Assembly (NCBI GenBank): GCA_021772075.1
Contig: JAETNQ010000017.1
Span: forward strand, 1-64,000
DNA: 64,000 nt
Source: Lachnospiraceae bacterium
GTDB lineage: Bacteria; Bacillota; Clostridia; Lachnospirales; Lachnospiraceae
Direction of reading: 5' to 3'
Part shown: piece by piece, positions 9,421 through 18,609 of the stretch
Layout: every line of letters begins with the position of its first letter
Numbering within the stretch: position 1 is the stretch's first letter
The notes under the pieces: generated by a model
What the model saw: the letters and a program-made list of their open reading frames with translations, nothing else
Database searches by the model: none
Told to the model about the DNA's origin: nothing
Position numbers and translations under genes: made by a program

Positions 9421-10824
9421 TTAATTTCTGTCATCCATATTCAGGAACTCAAACTCAAACTCATCGTCATCAATCAAAAAATTCTTTGCTTTTCTTTTTG
9501 CCTGAGGCTTCGATACGACGGATCTTCCCGGTTCAAAAGGTTCTTCCTCAGGAATATATTCCACATTCTTAATTGTAATTCCCTTTTCCTTTTCTTTCGC
9601 GATCTTTGCGGAACCGGCATTATTGACTGCTTTCAGATTATCCGCCATGGATCTTTTTTTACGAGGCTTCTTTTTTTCTTCTTCCTCGTCGTCGTCATCC
9701 TCCTCATCGTCATCATCGTCGTCGTCATCGTCGTCATCGTCGTCGTCATCCTCGTCATCATCATATTCGTCGTCATTCAGATCTTTGATTTTAAAAAGAA
9801 GAAGTACGATAATGATCAACAGGATTGCCACGGCAGCCCCCAAAGCAATAATAATAATTTTCTGGACGGAAAGTTCCTCTTCATCAGCCTCCCCTATGCT
9901 TGCCCCGGCTTCTGCCGCCGCCTGGAGGTTGGAAAGCGCCTGTCTCGTGCCGTTAATATTATCATATAAAAACCATTCTTCCACTCCCTGGTCATTCTGC
10001 GTGAATACCATTTCATAATCGGGCTTTGCCGCAGGCTCCTCAGGCGCCGGTTCCTCCACAGGAACTTCTTCCGGAACTTCTTCGCCGCCTTCCGCAGGAG
10101 CCTCCCCTTCCGCCGGCGTTTCCGTTCCTTCCCCCGCTCCTTCTTCCGGTGCAGGCTCTGCCGGTTCCGCAGGAGTTTCTGCAGGCGCTGCGGCTGCCGG
10201 AGGATCCCCTACCGTCAGCAAATCCGCCCTTACAAAACCGATCACTTCCCTGCCTGACTGGTTGGTATAGCGAATCTGATACCATTTTCTTCCGTTCGCC
10301 CCGTTCGCCTCCCCGGTAATAATCACAGGCGTATTCTCCGTTACAGACCCCATCACTTCATGATCCGTGGAAGCTCCCTGGCGTACCACGACGCTTTTAT
10401 AATTCACATATGCTTTCGTTTCCGCGATCGGAGTCGCCGTAGTCGTCGCCGGCTTGCTTCCCGTCGCGGCAGCCTGTACAGTCTGGGTCGTCGTTTGGAC
10501 GCTGTTCGGCGTAGTCACTGTCGCCTTGATCAACAGATCCGAACGAATATAACCTGTATTTCCTTCAAACGTCACTTTATACCATTTGGATCCCGCGCTG
10601 TCCGTCACCTCATCCGTCACCGTAACGCTGCTGCCTTTCAGCACGCTTCCTACCACGTCGCTGGATGTGCTTGGCTCTTTTCTCACTTTCGCCGCAGCCG
10701 CCGATACAATTCCCACCGTAGGCTGATAGGCCATAACTTCTGCAGGCGCGTTGATAAACATGACGGCCGCCAAAACAATGCCTGACATAATTGTAACAAT
10801 TTTTCTTCCTAATGTTGTCCTCAT
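9421..10824 (-). CDS. Membrane-anchored SH3b-domain protein with poly-Asp cytoplasmic tail
   Basis: A 467-residue protein beginning with a signal peptide (about 1-32, MRTTLGRKIVT then a hydrophobic core). Two bacterial SH3 domains follow (about 37-105 and 135-205), then a Pro/Ala/Glu-rich linker (about 210-270), a short globular stretch, one transmembrane helix (about 325-345) and a long tail. The tail contains about 35 consecutive or near-consecutive Asp/Glu, then a Lys/Arg cluster. SH3b domains usually bind cell-wall peptides, so the N-terminus is expected outside and the acidic tail in the cytoplasm. It is downstream of the zinc-ribbon gene and purD on the same strand. Function unknown. 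Confidence 0.75.
   Translation of the reverse strand: MRTTLGRKIVTIMSGIVLAAVMFINAPAEVMAYQPTVGIVSAAAAKVRKEPSTSSDVVGSVLKGSSVTVTDEVTDSAGSKWYKVTFEGNTGYIRSDLLIKATVTTPNSVQTTTQTVQAAATGSKPATTTATPIAETKAYVNYKSVVVRQGASTDHEVMGSVTENTPVIITGEANGANGRKWYQIRYTNQSGREVIGFVRADLLTVGDPPAAAAPAETPAEPAEPAPEEGAGEGTETPAEGEAPAEGGEEVPEEVPVEEPAPEEPAAKPDYEMVFTQNDQGVEEWFLYDNINGTRQALSNLQAAAEAGASIGEADEEELSVQKIIIIALGAAVAILLIIIVLLLFKIKDLNDDEYDDDEDDDDDDDDDDDDDDDEEDDDDEEEEKKKPRKKRSMADNLKAVNNAGSAKIAKEKEKGITIKNVEYIPEEEPFEPGRSVVSKPQAKRKAKNFLIDDDEFEFEFLNMDDRN
9685..9775. repeat. GAY trinucleotide repeat coding for poly-Asp
   Basis: About 90 bp of (GTC/ATC)n on the plus strand, read as GAC/GAT/GAA on the minus strand. It encodes the acidic tail of the SH3b protein. 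Mixed GAC and GAT codons with a few Glu and one Tyr show it is an imperfect tract, which may still vary in length between strains by slippage. In the other strand it reads as poly-Ser, which is an artefact. Confidence 0.8.
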
Positions 10825-10868
10825 CCGTATTTCCTCTCTGATCCGTATTTTCAGGAAAATGTACTTCT

Positions 10869-10915
10869 ATTCGCTGCGAAGGAAACGCTTTTTTTCATTC
10901 GCTGCGAAGGAAACG
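10869..10915. repeat. Short direct repeat at the end of the zinc-ribbon gene
   Basis: The 19-mer ATTCGCTGCGAAGGAAACG occurs at 10869-10887 and again at 10897-10915, with a 28-nt period. It contains the near-palindrome TTCGCTGCGAA. The second copy includes the last codons and stop of the 10895-11377 gene; the first copy lies just after it, so the gene end looks locally duplicated. Confidence 0.75.
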
Positions 10916-11377
10916 TTTTTCACCTTTCTGACGCCCCAATCTTTCTTCTTCGTTTTCCAGTCCAAATCCTTTTAATTTTTCCCTCATTTTCTTTTCTTTT
11001 TCTTTATGATAAGAAGCCTCGCATTTGGGGCAGAACCTGCCGGAACGGATATTCGTTCCGCATATTTCGCATCTCATGAACGCTACGGAATCAGCAGTGA
11101 TCTCCAGTTTGGACTCTTTCAGCATCTGCCGGATTGATTTCTGTGTTACCCCGGTCCGTGCTTCGATTTCTGCTGCATTCGCCCCCCTGTGCAGCTCGAT
11201 ATAATTCCTCACTTTGCCATAATCATCATAGCCCTTCGTATGGCAGTCTTCACATTCGTATTCACCGCATCCTTTAAACTCCATAAGCCCGCCGCAGTTA
11301 TCGCATATATACGGCCTGTTATAATTCGTAATACCCAATGCTTCCATTCTAAGCGCTTCTTTATCCGTGATACCCAT
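10895..11377 (-). CDS. Zinc-ribbon and helix-turn-helix protein
   Basis: A 160-residue cytoplasmic protein. An N-terminal zinc ribbon (CDNCGG...CEDC, about 25-42) is followed by a helix-turn-helix-like segment (ANAAEIEARTGVTQKSIRQML, about 65-88) and a second zinc ribbon (CEICGT...CPKC, about 102-120). The tail is basic and helical. The layout resembles the YvyF / TIGR03826 regulators of flagellar operons, but no flagellar gene is near. It begins 6 nt after purD with AGGAGG inside the purD end, so it is probably co-transcribed with the purine genes. Role likely regulatory, target unknown. Confidence 0.7.
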   Translation of the reverse strand: MGITDKEALRMEALGITNYNRPYICDNCGGLMEFKGCGEYECEDCHTKGYDDYGKVRNYIELHRGANAAEIEARTGVTQKSIRQMLKESKLEITADSVAFMRCEICGTNIRSGRFCPKCEASYHKEKEKKMREKLKGFGLENEEERLGRQKGEKRFLRSE

Positions 11378-11382
11378 ACCTC

Positions 11383-12654
11383 TTATACCTCCTCAATCGC
11401 TTTTCCGATATCATTGCGCATATACTTATTTTCAAATGTCACCCATTGCGTAGCCCGATAGGCGTTCTCCCTGGCCTCTTTCAGACCCTTTCCTTTCGCT
11501 GTAATGCCTAAGACGCGCCCTCCGTTCGTAACAATTCCATCTTCTGTCCTCTTCGTTCCGGCATGGAAACAGTAATAACCCTCTTTCCCTTCAAAATTTT
11601 CCAGTCCTTGTATCGCATACCCCTTTTCATATTTGACCGGATATCCTTTGGAAGCAAGTACGACGCAGACAGCGGCATTATCCTCAAATTGCAGATCGAT
11701 TTCATCCAGCCTTCCGTCAATGCATGCTTCTATTACTTCTATTATATCATTTTTCATTCTCGGCAGCACCACCTGTGCTTCCGGGTCTCCGAAACGCGCA
11801 TTATACTCCAGCACTTTCGGCCCCTTTTCCGTCAGCATCAGGCCAAAGAAGATGACTCCCTTAAATTCCCTTCCTTCGGCCGCCATGGCATCCACCGTAG
11901 GCTGATAAATATTTTTCATGCAGAATTCATCGATTTCCTCCGTATAAAACGGGCTGGGTGAAAAAGTTCCCATACCGCCCGTATTCAAGCCCATATCCCC
12001 ATCCATGGCTCTTTTATGGTCCTGCGCTGAAGTCATTGTCTTAATGGTTTTCCCATCGACAAAAGAAAGTACCGACACTTCCCGTCCGGTCATAAATTCT
12101 TCAATCACCATACGGCTTCCTGCCGAACCGAATTTCTTGTCCAGCATGATCGATTTGACGCCTTCTTTTGCTTCCTCCAGATTCTGGCAGATCAGCACTC
12201 CTTTTCCCAGCGCGAGCCCGTCTGCCTTTAACACTACGGGAAACTGCGCCTTTTCCAGATAAGCTTCCGCCGCCCCGGCATCGTCAAAGTTCTCATATTC
12301 CGCCGTAGGAATATGGTATTTTTTCATCAGATCTTTGGAAAACGCCTTGCTTCCTTCCAGTATCGCCGCATTCTTCCTCGGCCCGAAAGCTCTCAGCCCT
12401 GCAGCTTCCAGTTCGTCTACCAGGCCGCCCACCAGAGGATCATCCATGCCGACGATGGTCAGGCCGATTTCTTTTTCCTTCGCAAAAGATACGATTTTAC
12501 CGAATTCCATCGGCCCGATAGGAACGCACTCCGCCACGCCGCCGATACCTGCATTCCCGGGCGCACAATATATCTTATCCACTTTCGGGCTTTTTGCCAC
12601 GCTCAACGCAATCGCATGTTCTCTTCCGCCGCTCCCGACAATTAAAACCTTCAT
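11383..12654 (-). CDS. purD: Phosphoribosylamine-glycine ligase
   Basis: A 423-residue ATP-grasp enzyme of de novo purine synthesis, joining phosphoribosylamine and glycine to form GAR. The N-terminal motif is [16 protein letters not shown], and later segments are KADGLALGKGV, the GGMGTFSP substrate loop and ARFGDPEAQ (metal and ATP binding). I start at ATG 12654 because it overlaps the purN stop by 4 nt (ATGA), a typical coupled arrangement; upstream in-frame codons belong to the purN end. Fourth gene of purE-M-N-D. Confidence 0.95.
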   Translation of the reverse strand: MKVLIVGSGGREHAIALSVAKSPKVDKIYCAPGNAGIGGVAECVPIGPMEFGKIVSFAKEKEIGLTIVGMDDPLVGGLVDELEAAGLRAFGPRKNAAILEGSKAFSKDLMKKYHIPTAEYENFDDAGAAEAYLEKAQFPVVLKADGLALGKGVLICQNLEEAKEGVKSIMLDKKFGSAGSRMVIEEFMTGREVSVLSFVDGKTIKTMTSAQDHKRAMDGDMGLNTGGMGTFSPSPFYTEEIDEFCMKNIYQPTVDAMAAEGREFKGVIFFGLMLTEKGPKVLEYNARFGDPEAQVVLPRMKNDIIEVIEACIDGRLDEIDLQFEDNAAVCVVLASKGYPVKYEKGYAIQGLENFEGKEGYYCFHAGTKRTEDGIVTNGGRVLGITAKGKGLKEARENAYRATQWVTFENKYMRNDIGKAIEEV

Positions 12655-13301
12655 GAAACACCACTTTCCTTTCTGCTTTTCAGGATTCTGCATCTATTAT
12701 CCTTGATTTCCACCCGCTGGTTTGCTATTGCATCCACAGCCTCCGGCAATAAAATCCATTCTGCCTCTTCCATAACCCGCTTCTGTAAAATCTCCGGCGT
12801 ATCTCCCTCCATAATTTCCACCGGCTTCTGTAAAAGGATCGGGCCGGTGTCCGTTCCTTCGTCTACGAAATGAACCGTCGCCCCGGTAAATTTTACCCCT
12901 CGTTCCAATGCCGCTTCATGTACTTTCAGCCCATAATATCCCGTACCGCAGAAAGACGGGATCAGGGAAGGATGTATATTAATAATCTTATATTTGTATT
13001 CCGCAATCATTTCTTCAGGAATTACCACAAGGAATCCTGCCAATACGACAAGATCCGGCTCCGCCTCCCTTACGGCTTCCAAAAGCGCTTTATGGAACGC
13101 CTCTCTGTCCGTATAATGTTTCGGGGATATGCATATCCCTGGTATATCATTTTCTTCTGCCCGCTTTAAAGCATAAGCATCTTTGTTATTGCTGATCACC
13201 CGTACAATTTCCGCATTCTTTATACGGCCGTTTTCGATGCCGTCGATCATGGCCTGGAGATTCGTCCCTCCGCCGGAGACGCATACGACTACCCTCAGCA
13301 T
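12651..13301 (-). CDS. purN: Phosphoribosylglycinamide formyltransferase
   Basis: A 216-residue GAR transformylase using 10-formyl-tetrahydrofolate. It begins [17 protein letters not shown] (phosphoribosyl binding). [11 protein letters not shown] carries the catalytic Asn and His, and a later segment is [16 protein letters not shown] with the catalytic Asp. Length is as usual. The start overlaps the purM end by a few bases and its stop overlaps purD by 4 nt. The 5-formyl-THF cyclo-ligase elsewhere in the window supplies the same folate pool. Confidence 0.95.
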   Translation of the reverse strand: MLRVVVCVSGGGTNLQAMIDGIENGRIKNAEIVRVISNNKDAYALKRAEENDIPGICISPKHYTDREAFHKALLEAVREAEPDLVVLAGFLVVIPEEMIAEYKYKIINIHPSLIPSFCGTGYYGLKVHEAALERGVKFTGATVHFVDEGTDTGPILLQKPVEIMEGDTPEILQKRVMEEAEWILLPEAVDAIANQRVEIKDNRCRILKSRKESGVS

Positions 13302-14320
13302 AAAACTACCCCTTTTTCACCGGACTCGGCATATCCTAACCGGAAAGGCATTTCCCCCGCCCGGCGAACCGCCTCCATCGCTTCTTCCGCCCGGCTTTCC
13401 TCCAGCGCCAATACCATGCCGATCCCCATGTTGTATGTATTATACATCATTTTTTCTTCCAATCCGCCTTTTTCCTGCAAAAGCCGGAAAATAGCCGGAA
13501 CTTCATAACTTTCTTTCTTCACGACGGCCCGTATGCCCTCCGGCAGCATTCTCGGAATATTTTCATAAAAGCCTCCGCCCGTAATATGGCTGCAGCCTTT
13601 GATCCTGACGCCGGCATCTTTTACCTCTCTTAATGCCTTTACATAAATCTTCGTAGGCTCGATCAGAGCCTCGCCCAATGTTTTCCCCAGCACGTCATAA
13701 TAGGTATCCAGGCTCTCCTTCGTCATATCGAATACCTTTCTGATTAAGGAGAAACCATTGCTATGCACCCCGGAAGAAGCGATGCCGATGAGAACGTCGC
13801 CCGGTTTGATATCCTGCCCGGTAACCAGATTCTTTTCATCCACTGCTCCTACCGCGAATCCCGCCAGATCGTATTCGTCCTCCGGGTAAAATCCCGGCAT
13901 CTCCGCCGTTTCCCCGCCGATCAGCGCCGCCCCGGACTGCTTGCAGCCTTCCGCCACGCCTTTTACGATCGTCGCAATCTTCTCCGGATAATTCTTGCCG
14001 CATGCAATGTAATCGAGGAAAAACAAAGGCTCCCCTCCTGCACAAGCGATGTCGTTCACGCACATGGCAACGCAGTCGATGCCCACCGTGTCATGTTTAT
14101 CCATCAAAAATGCCAGCTTCAGCTTTGTGCCTACGCCGTCCGTCCCCGACACAAGGGCAGGCTTTTCCATATTTTTTATTGCTGAAAGGGAAAATGCCCC
14201 GGAAAAACCGCCTAAGCCGCCGAGCACCTCCGGCCGCATCGTTTCTTTCACATATTTCTTCATTAATTCTACCGATCGATACCCGGCCTCAATGTCTACG
14301 CCGGCTTTTTTATAATCCAT
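13295..14320 (-). CDS. purM: Phosphoribosylformylglycinamidine cyclo-ligase (AIR synthetase)
   Basis: A 341-residue PurM-superfamily ATPase that closes the imidazole ring, turning FGAM into AIR. Recognisable segments are [17 protein letters not shown] at the N-terminus, [11 protein letters not shown] (ATP and phosphate binding), [12 protein letters not shown] and the C-terminal [13 protein letters not shown]. It follows purE by 23 nt and overlaps purN by 7 nt. Confidence 0.96.
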   Translation of the reverse strand: MDYKKAGVDIEAGYRSVELMKKYVKETMRPEVLGGLGGFSGAFSLSAIKNMEKPALVSGTDGVGTKLKLAFLMDKHDTVGIDCVAMCVNDIACAGGEPLFFLDYIACGKNYPEKIATIVKGVAEGCKQSGAALIGGETAEMPGFYPEDEYDLAGFAVGAVDEKNLVTGQDIKPGDVLIGIASSGVHSNGFSLIRKVFDMTKESLDTYYDVLGKTLGEALIEPTKIYVKALREVKDAGVRIKGCSHITGGGFYENIPRMLPEGIRAVVKKESYEVPAIFRLLQEKGGLEEKMMYNTYNMGIGMVLALEESRAEEAMEAVRRAGEMPFRLGYAESGEKGVVLC

Positions 14321-14343
14321 GCTTTTCTCCTCCGCCAGATTCT

Positions 14344-14850
14344 TTATTCCATATAACCTTTATAACCCAATTCCTGAAGTTTGCCATCCTTTGCCTGTAC
14401 GCTTTCCTTTAAAGAACTGCTGTAATCCTTCAGTCTTTTTAACAACGCCCCATCGGAAACGGCAAGAATCTTCGCTGCCAGAATACCCGCATTGGCTCCG
14501 CCGTTAATCGCCACCGTCGCCACCGGAATTCCCGACGGCATCTGGACGATGGAATACAGGGAATCCCTTCCCCCTAAAGAAGTGGTATGCATCGGGATGC
14601 CGATCACCGGCATCGGAAAAATTGCCGCACACATGCCCGGCAGATGCGCGGCCATGCCTGCCCCTGCAATAATTACCTTAAATCCTTTTTCTTCCGCCGT
14701 ATTGGCATATTCAAAAAACACATCCGGCTCCCTGTGGGCCGAAATAATCCTCATCTCATAAGAAACCCCCAGCTCATCCAAAACCTGGGCGGCCTTTGCC
14801 ATAACCGGCATATCCGAATCGCTTCCCATCACAATCCCAACTTGCGCCAT
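14344..14850 (-). CDS. purE: N5-carboxyaminoimidazole ribonucleotide mutase
   Basis: A 168-residue class I Pur[10 protein letters not shown] near the N-terminus, SAHREPD with the catalytic histidine and [11 protein letters not shown] are the family motifs. In class I systems it works with PurK, but no purK is in the window; a class II PurE would use CO2 directly, and I cannot fully exclude that. First gene of the purE-M-N-D operon, with AAGGAG upstream and a clear promoter at 14891-14919. purF, purL, purC and purH are not here. Confidence 0.95.
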   Translation of the reverse strand: MAQVGIVMGSDSDMPVMAKAAQVLDELGVSYEMRIISAHREPDVFFEYANTAEEKGFKVIIAGAGMAAHLPGMCAAIFPMPVIGIPMHTTSLGGRDSLYSIVQMPSGIPVATVAINGGANAGILAAKILAVSDGALLKRLKDYSSSLKESVQAKDGKLQELGYKGYME

Positions 14851-14890
14851 AACTGCTGATCTCCTTTATACATATTCTACTCCATTTCTT

Positions 14891-14919
14891 AGTTTACTAA
14901 AAAATGATTTCACACGCAA
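14891..14919 (-). promoter_or_regulatory. Promoter of purE-M-N-D
   Basis: Minus-strand TTGCGT (14914-14919), 17-nt spacer, TAAACT (14891-14896), placed 41 nt before the purE start. No purine riboswitch or PurR box is evident in the short leader. Confidence 0.65.
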
Positions 14920-14930
14920 CCCATATTTTC

Positions 14931-17051
14931 TCATATTTCGCTATTCATTCCATGGATGAATTCATCCAGCGGAACATTTAACGCCTCGCATCCCTTCAGG
15001 ACGAAACGCCCTTCCCTGATAATCGCTTCCTTTTTTCCATCCTTCTTCACTGCCGCCAGTTCCCCCAGTTCATCATAGGGTATTGTGATATCCGTATGGC
15101 AGTTAAAATAAGCTTTTCCCCTATCCGTATGGCGCAGAGCCGACACTTCGTTTTCCTTCGCCGCCATCGCCTTTCCGTCTGGATTATAAGTGACCAGATC
15201 TTCTTCATGGGAATAACAGGTATCCCCTACCGCAAAGTGCGGTCCCATCTTCTCTGCAATCAATATGGGCAGCTTATCCCCAATCCCGTATTTCTTTGCC
15301 ATGACATAAGCAGCCGTATTGGTTCCAATGGCGAATTCACCCATAGGCAGGGTGTCATGCCGGAACAGCACATGGTCTTTGATATATTTTTTATTTTCTT
15401 CCTCCGATGTGAAATTCCTGCAGCGGTACCCGCTGATCATTCCATCGGTAAATGTAATTTCCAAATCCCTGTATTCCAGTCCGTTTAAAAAGACCCGGCT
15501 CACATGAAGCAGACCGTTTGTTCCCTTTAAAAGCGGGGAGGTAAACACTTCGCCTACCGGAATATTTACGTCTGCCACGCAATTTTCGAAATTGGTTTCC
15601 TTGGACGGATCTCCCAGTTCGTGGAGTTTTACCTTCAGATCCGTCCGATTCTCCCCCATTCCCTTTACCGTCACATAGTCCGCCTTGTCCAACGCCTCGG
15701 TCATGGTCTGCTGGATCTTCCGGTAAAGGTTATAATCCAGCGTATTGATCCTGACGGTCTCGTCAAAAATCTCTTCATATTTTCCGCCGATCGCTGGAAC
15801 CGGAAAGGCAATGATCGTAAAACTTCTCTCTTCCCCTTTGATATATTCGTTCCTTAATTCCCCCGCATCGGCCATATATGCGACTTCCAGTTTCTGTTGT
15901 CTTTCGGAAAGCTTTAAAGTCTCTGCCTTCGTCTCCGGCACAAAAGGTTCCTCCCCGAACACTTCCACTACTGCGGGGCCGCCAAGCAATGACGCCTCCT
16001 CCTTAAGTTCCTCAAAAGCCTCTTTCATTACTTCCAGTCTGCGGTTGGTGTACTGTTTGTCCAGATACAGCGCCTGGTCTTCCTTATGGTCGTACTCATA
16101 CTGCCTATTGGCAGCCGCCCCGTAATACCCATTCTTTCGGATGCTTTTCCCCCACAATACGCTTTCCCTCGCTCGGTATATGGCAGGGCGAAGCCCCATT
16201 GCCGCAAAATTATCCACTGCAGCCCTTATCATCCGTTCAAACCCGAGGCAATAAAGAATATTCACGGTTTTCTTTTTGGAAATATCTTTGTTGCATACTT
16301 CAAATCCGATCCGGTATCCTTCCGTATACGTATCAGCCATCCGCCGGATCTCCTCAGGCTCCATCCTGCTTAAATGCCTTGCCGTTTCCAGTTCTTCCTC
16401 CGTAATATACTCCCCAAAATAATAAAGATACCGCAGGTCATCCAAATCGCTGTCCGCAATAATTCTCAGGACAAAATCTTCCTCCGGGCTAAGCTGCTCC
16501 CTGAGCCTCTTTTTTGCCGACAGTTCCGAATAATCGCTGACAAACCAATAAACAATCTGCCGCAGTTCTTCATAATCCGGCACTTCTTCTCCCTCTTCTC
16601 CTGCACAGACAAAAGCGCTGTATATCTCAAGGAACAACTCCATCCGGATTGTCATTTCAAACAGGTCTTTTTCATAAGCAAACGCAATCAGGCTCCTCAG
16701 TTCTGCATAAAGGAAGGAAAGAAGCTGCCCGTAACCGTCCCCCAGCTTTTTCACGGCATATGACGGATTTCCATAACTTCTTTCATAGTTCTCCGGCAGG
16801 ATATCCCTGTAAAGGCTCCGGTTCCTTTCCTGCAGTTCTTCCAAAGATGCCTCGTACAATTTCCCGCTCTCCGCATAATTATAGGCATCCCCTATCTCTC
16901 CCAGAAAAACCGCCATATTCCTGAAATATACGCCATATTCCCCTTGGATGCCGTCTTCCACGGCTATTTCCGATATACGCTCTTTCGCTAATCCATATCG
17001 CTCTTTTACATTTTCCGCCATATCCATAACGTTGTTCCGCTCCTGTTCCAC
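14931..17051 (-). CDS. M29-family aminopeptidase with long N-terminal extension
   Basis: A 706-residue protein. The C-terminal ~400 residues match thermophilic metallo-aminopeptidases (AmpS/AmpT, family M29): ENCVADVNIPVGEVFTSP, HDTLPMGEFAIGTN, EKMGPHFAVGDTCYSHEED and NCHTDITIP contain the Glu, His and Asp metal ligands. Typical M29 enzymes have about 400 residues, so roughly the first 290 are an extra helical, Glu/Arg/Tyr-rich region that I do not recognise. No signal peptide is present, so it is cytoplasmic. The start is adjacent to the stop of the upstream membrane protein gene. Peptide turnover is the likely role; the extension may set quaternary structure or substrate access. Confidence 0.85.
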   Translation of the reverse strand: MEQERNNVMDMAENVKERYGLAKERISEIAVEDGIQGEYGVYFRNMAVFLGEIGDAYNYAESGKLYEASLEELQERNRSLYRDILPENYERSYGNPSYAVKKLGDGYGQLLSFLYAELRSLIAFAYEKDLFEMTIRMELFLEIYSAFVCAGEEGEEVPDYEELRQIVYWFVSDYSELSAKKRLREQLSPEEDFVLRIIADSDLDDLRYLYYFGEYITEEELETARHLSRMEPEEIRRMADTYTEGYRIGFEVCNKDISKKKTVNILYCLGFERMIRAAVDNFAAMGLRPAIYRARESVLWGKSIRKNGYYGAAANRQYEYDHKEDQALYLDKQYTNRRLEVMKEAFEELKEEASLLGGPAVVEVFGEEPFVPETKAETLKLSERQQKLEVAYMADAGELRNEYIKGEERSFTIIAFPVPAIGGKYEEIFDETVRINTLDYNLYRKIQQTMTEALDKADYVTVKGMGENRTDLKVKLHELGDPSKETNFENCVADVNIPVGEVFTSPLLKGTNGLLHVSRVFLNGLEYRDLEITFTDGMISGYRCRNFTSEEENKKYIKDHVLFRHDTLPMGEFAIGTNTAAYVMAKKYGIGDKLPILIAEKMGPHFAVGDTCYSHEEDLVTYNPDGKAMAAKENEVSALRHTDRGKAYFNCHTDITIPYDELGELAAVKKDGKKEAIIREGRFVLKGCEALNVPLDEFIHGMNSEI

Positions 17052-17402
17052 TTATATTCCGGCATACAAAATAAAACTGATCATAACAAGGCAAAGCGCA
17101 TTCAATCCTATGCCCAAATGGGGAAACAAATAATAATTATCCTTTTCCACTCTGGAAAGGATGCCCAATACCAGCCCCGCCAAAGAAAAAAGGGTAACAA
17201 GAAATACGGCGGCTCCATACTGCGGCAATGCCTCCCCTCCGTTCCTGTAGGCCAAGTAAATTGCCGCCCCCACGGAAAGAATCGAAAGCACGCCCAAAAT
17301 CGTTGACATAATTCCCTTTTCCGGATGTTTTCGCACCGTAAATATATAACCGCTCCTTTTTTTCCCTTTGCGGCCTTTCTTCTGAACCATTTTAACAGCC
17401 AT
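17052..17402 (-). CDS. Small membrane protein (DUF6142-like)
   Basis: A 116-residue protein with a Lys/Arg-rich N-terminus (MAVKMVQKKGRKGKKR) and three hydrophobic segments (about 33-52, 63-83 and 95-114). The positive N-terminus should stay in the cytoplasm. From memory it resembles the DUF6142 family common in Lachnospiraceae. Its stop abuts the M29 peptidase start, so the two genes are likely co-transcribed. Function unknown. Confidence 0.65.
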   Translation of the reverse strand: MAVKMVQKKGRKGKKRSGYIFTVRKHPEKGIMSTILGVLSILSVGAAIYLAYRNGGEALPQYGAAVFLVTLFSLAGLVLGILSRVEKDNYYLFPHLGIGLNALCLVMISFILYAGI

Positions 17403-17462
17403 GCCTCCATTATCGTTTAATCTCCGAATGGGCAGTTCCTTTCCGGGAAATGCCCATCCTTG

Positions 17463-17615
17463 CTAAAACAGTATCTTTGATTTGCTCGCCAGCAGCTTCG
17501 CCCCGCTTATAATCAGAAGCACTCCCCCAGTGATCCCAGCCACCAGCGCGACCACCCCCACTACGATATTCAAAGCCCCCGAGCCGCTCATCGTTTTATA
17601 TATTTTTTCTTCCAT
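17463..17615 (-). CDS. 50-residue single-pass membrane protein
   Basis: ATG 17615 is preceded by GGAGG with a six-base spacing. It opens a 50-codon frame that starts MEEKIYKTMSG, continues with a Val/Gly/Ala-rich hydrophobic helix (about 14-37) and ends in a basic tail KLLASKSKILF. The good ribosome binding site and clean membrane-helix composition support a real gene between pyrE and the DUF6142-like gene. Function unknown; no toxin-antitoxin partner was identified. Confidence 0.6.
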   Translation of the reverse strand: MEEKIYKTMSGSGALNIVVGVVALVAGITGGVLLIISGAKLLASKSKILF

Positions 17616-17656
17616 GCCCTTCCTCCATTCCAGCAGTTTTCTTAACCGCTTCCTAT

Positions 17657-18334
17657 TTATTCTTTTGCGCCGTATTGCTTATAGTATGCGTCGATCGATG
17701 CCTTACATTCATCATCGATATAAATTGTACCATGGTACGGTCTGTTATACAAATATTCCACCACTTCTCCCATCGTTACGATAGCATTGGCGTCAAACCC
17801 ATACTTTTCTCTTATCTCCTGAAGCGCGCTTATCTCTCCCTGCCCCTTTTCCATGCGGTTTAAAGATACCATAAGCCCTTTGATCTCCACATCTGCCTGG
17901 GCTTTCAAAATGGGAAACGTTTCTTCGATCGACTTGCCAGAGGTAGTCACGTCCTCTATGATAACGACCCTGTCGCCGTCCTTCAGTTTGCTCCCTAAAA
18001 GGATGCCTGTATCTCCGTGGTCTTTCTCTTCCTTCCGGTTGGAACAGTACCTCACATCTTTTCCGTACAGCTCGCTGATCGCCATGGCCGCCGCCACGCT
18101 GAGAGGAATCCCTTTATAGGCAGGTCCGAACAGCACATCAAAATCCAACCCGTAGTTGTCATGAATCGCCCTGGCATAATATTCCCCCAGCTTTCTTAAC
18201 TGCGTTCCCGTCACATATCCTCCGGCATTCATAAAGAAAGGGGATTTCCGTCCGCTTTTTAAAGTGAACTCCCCGAACTTCAGCACTCCGCTGTCTACCA
18301 TGAATTCGATGAATTCTCTCTTATAATTGTTCAT
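17657..18334 (-). CDS. pyrE: Orotate phosphoribosyltransferase
   Basis: A 225-residue enzyme of UMP synthesis that adds PRPP to orotate. The N-terminal segment FTLKSGRKSPFFMNAG and the PRPP-binding motif VVIIEDVTTSGKS are clear. Its promoter is at 18402-18430. pyrF lies about 2 kb further upstream on the same strand in its own unit, so the pyrimidine genes are split here. No PyrR-type antiterminator structure was recognised in the short leader. Confidence 0.95.
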   Translation of the reverse strand: MNNYKREFIEFMVDSGVLKFGEFTLKSGRKSPFFMNAGGYVTGTQLRKLGEYYARAIHDNYGLDFDVLFGPAYKGIPLSVAAAMAISELYGKDVRYCSNRKEEKDHGDTGILLGSKLKDGDRVVIIEDVTTSGKSIEETFPILKAQADVEIKGLMVSLNRMEKGQGEISALQEIREKYGFDANAIVTMGEVVEYLYNRPYHGTIYIDDECKASIDAYYKQYGAKE

Positions 18335-18401
18335 AATATCCGCAAGCCTCCCTGTTTACAGGTTTTTTATCTTTGTATCCCATAAATAAATTATTTTCCC
18401 A

Positions 18402-18430
18402 ATTTTACCATATCTGTTGCTGGTATTCAA
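18402..18430 (-). promoter_or_regulatory. Promoter of pyrE
   Basis: Minus-strand TTGAAT (18425-18430), 17-nt spacer and TAAAAT (18402-18407) give a start near 18395, about 60 nt before pyrE. The rest of the 18335-18654 gap holds only weak dyads and the 18610-18647 hairpin. Confidence 0.65.
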
Positions 18431-18609
18431 CCGTTTTTCATCCTTAGGTTTACGTGGCGGAAATCCTTCCTTTCAGCTCATCCTCCATTCCGCCGGCATG
18501 GAATTCCCGTTGAAACAAAAAAAAGAAACCCATCCCGGATTTTCTTCTCCAGGCGGGCAATTACTTCCTGTTTCTCCTGAGCCGTCTTCCAGGACAGATA
18601 CCAAATTCC

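Noticed and set aside
9623-10018. Plus-strand open frame with long poly-Ser
   Set aside because: It is the antisense reading of the GAY repeat that encodes poly-Asp on the minus strand. No ribosome binding site or domain supports it.
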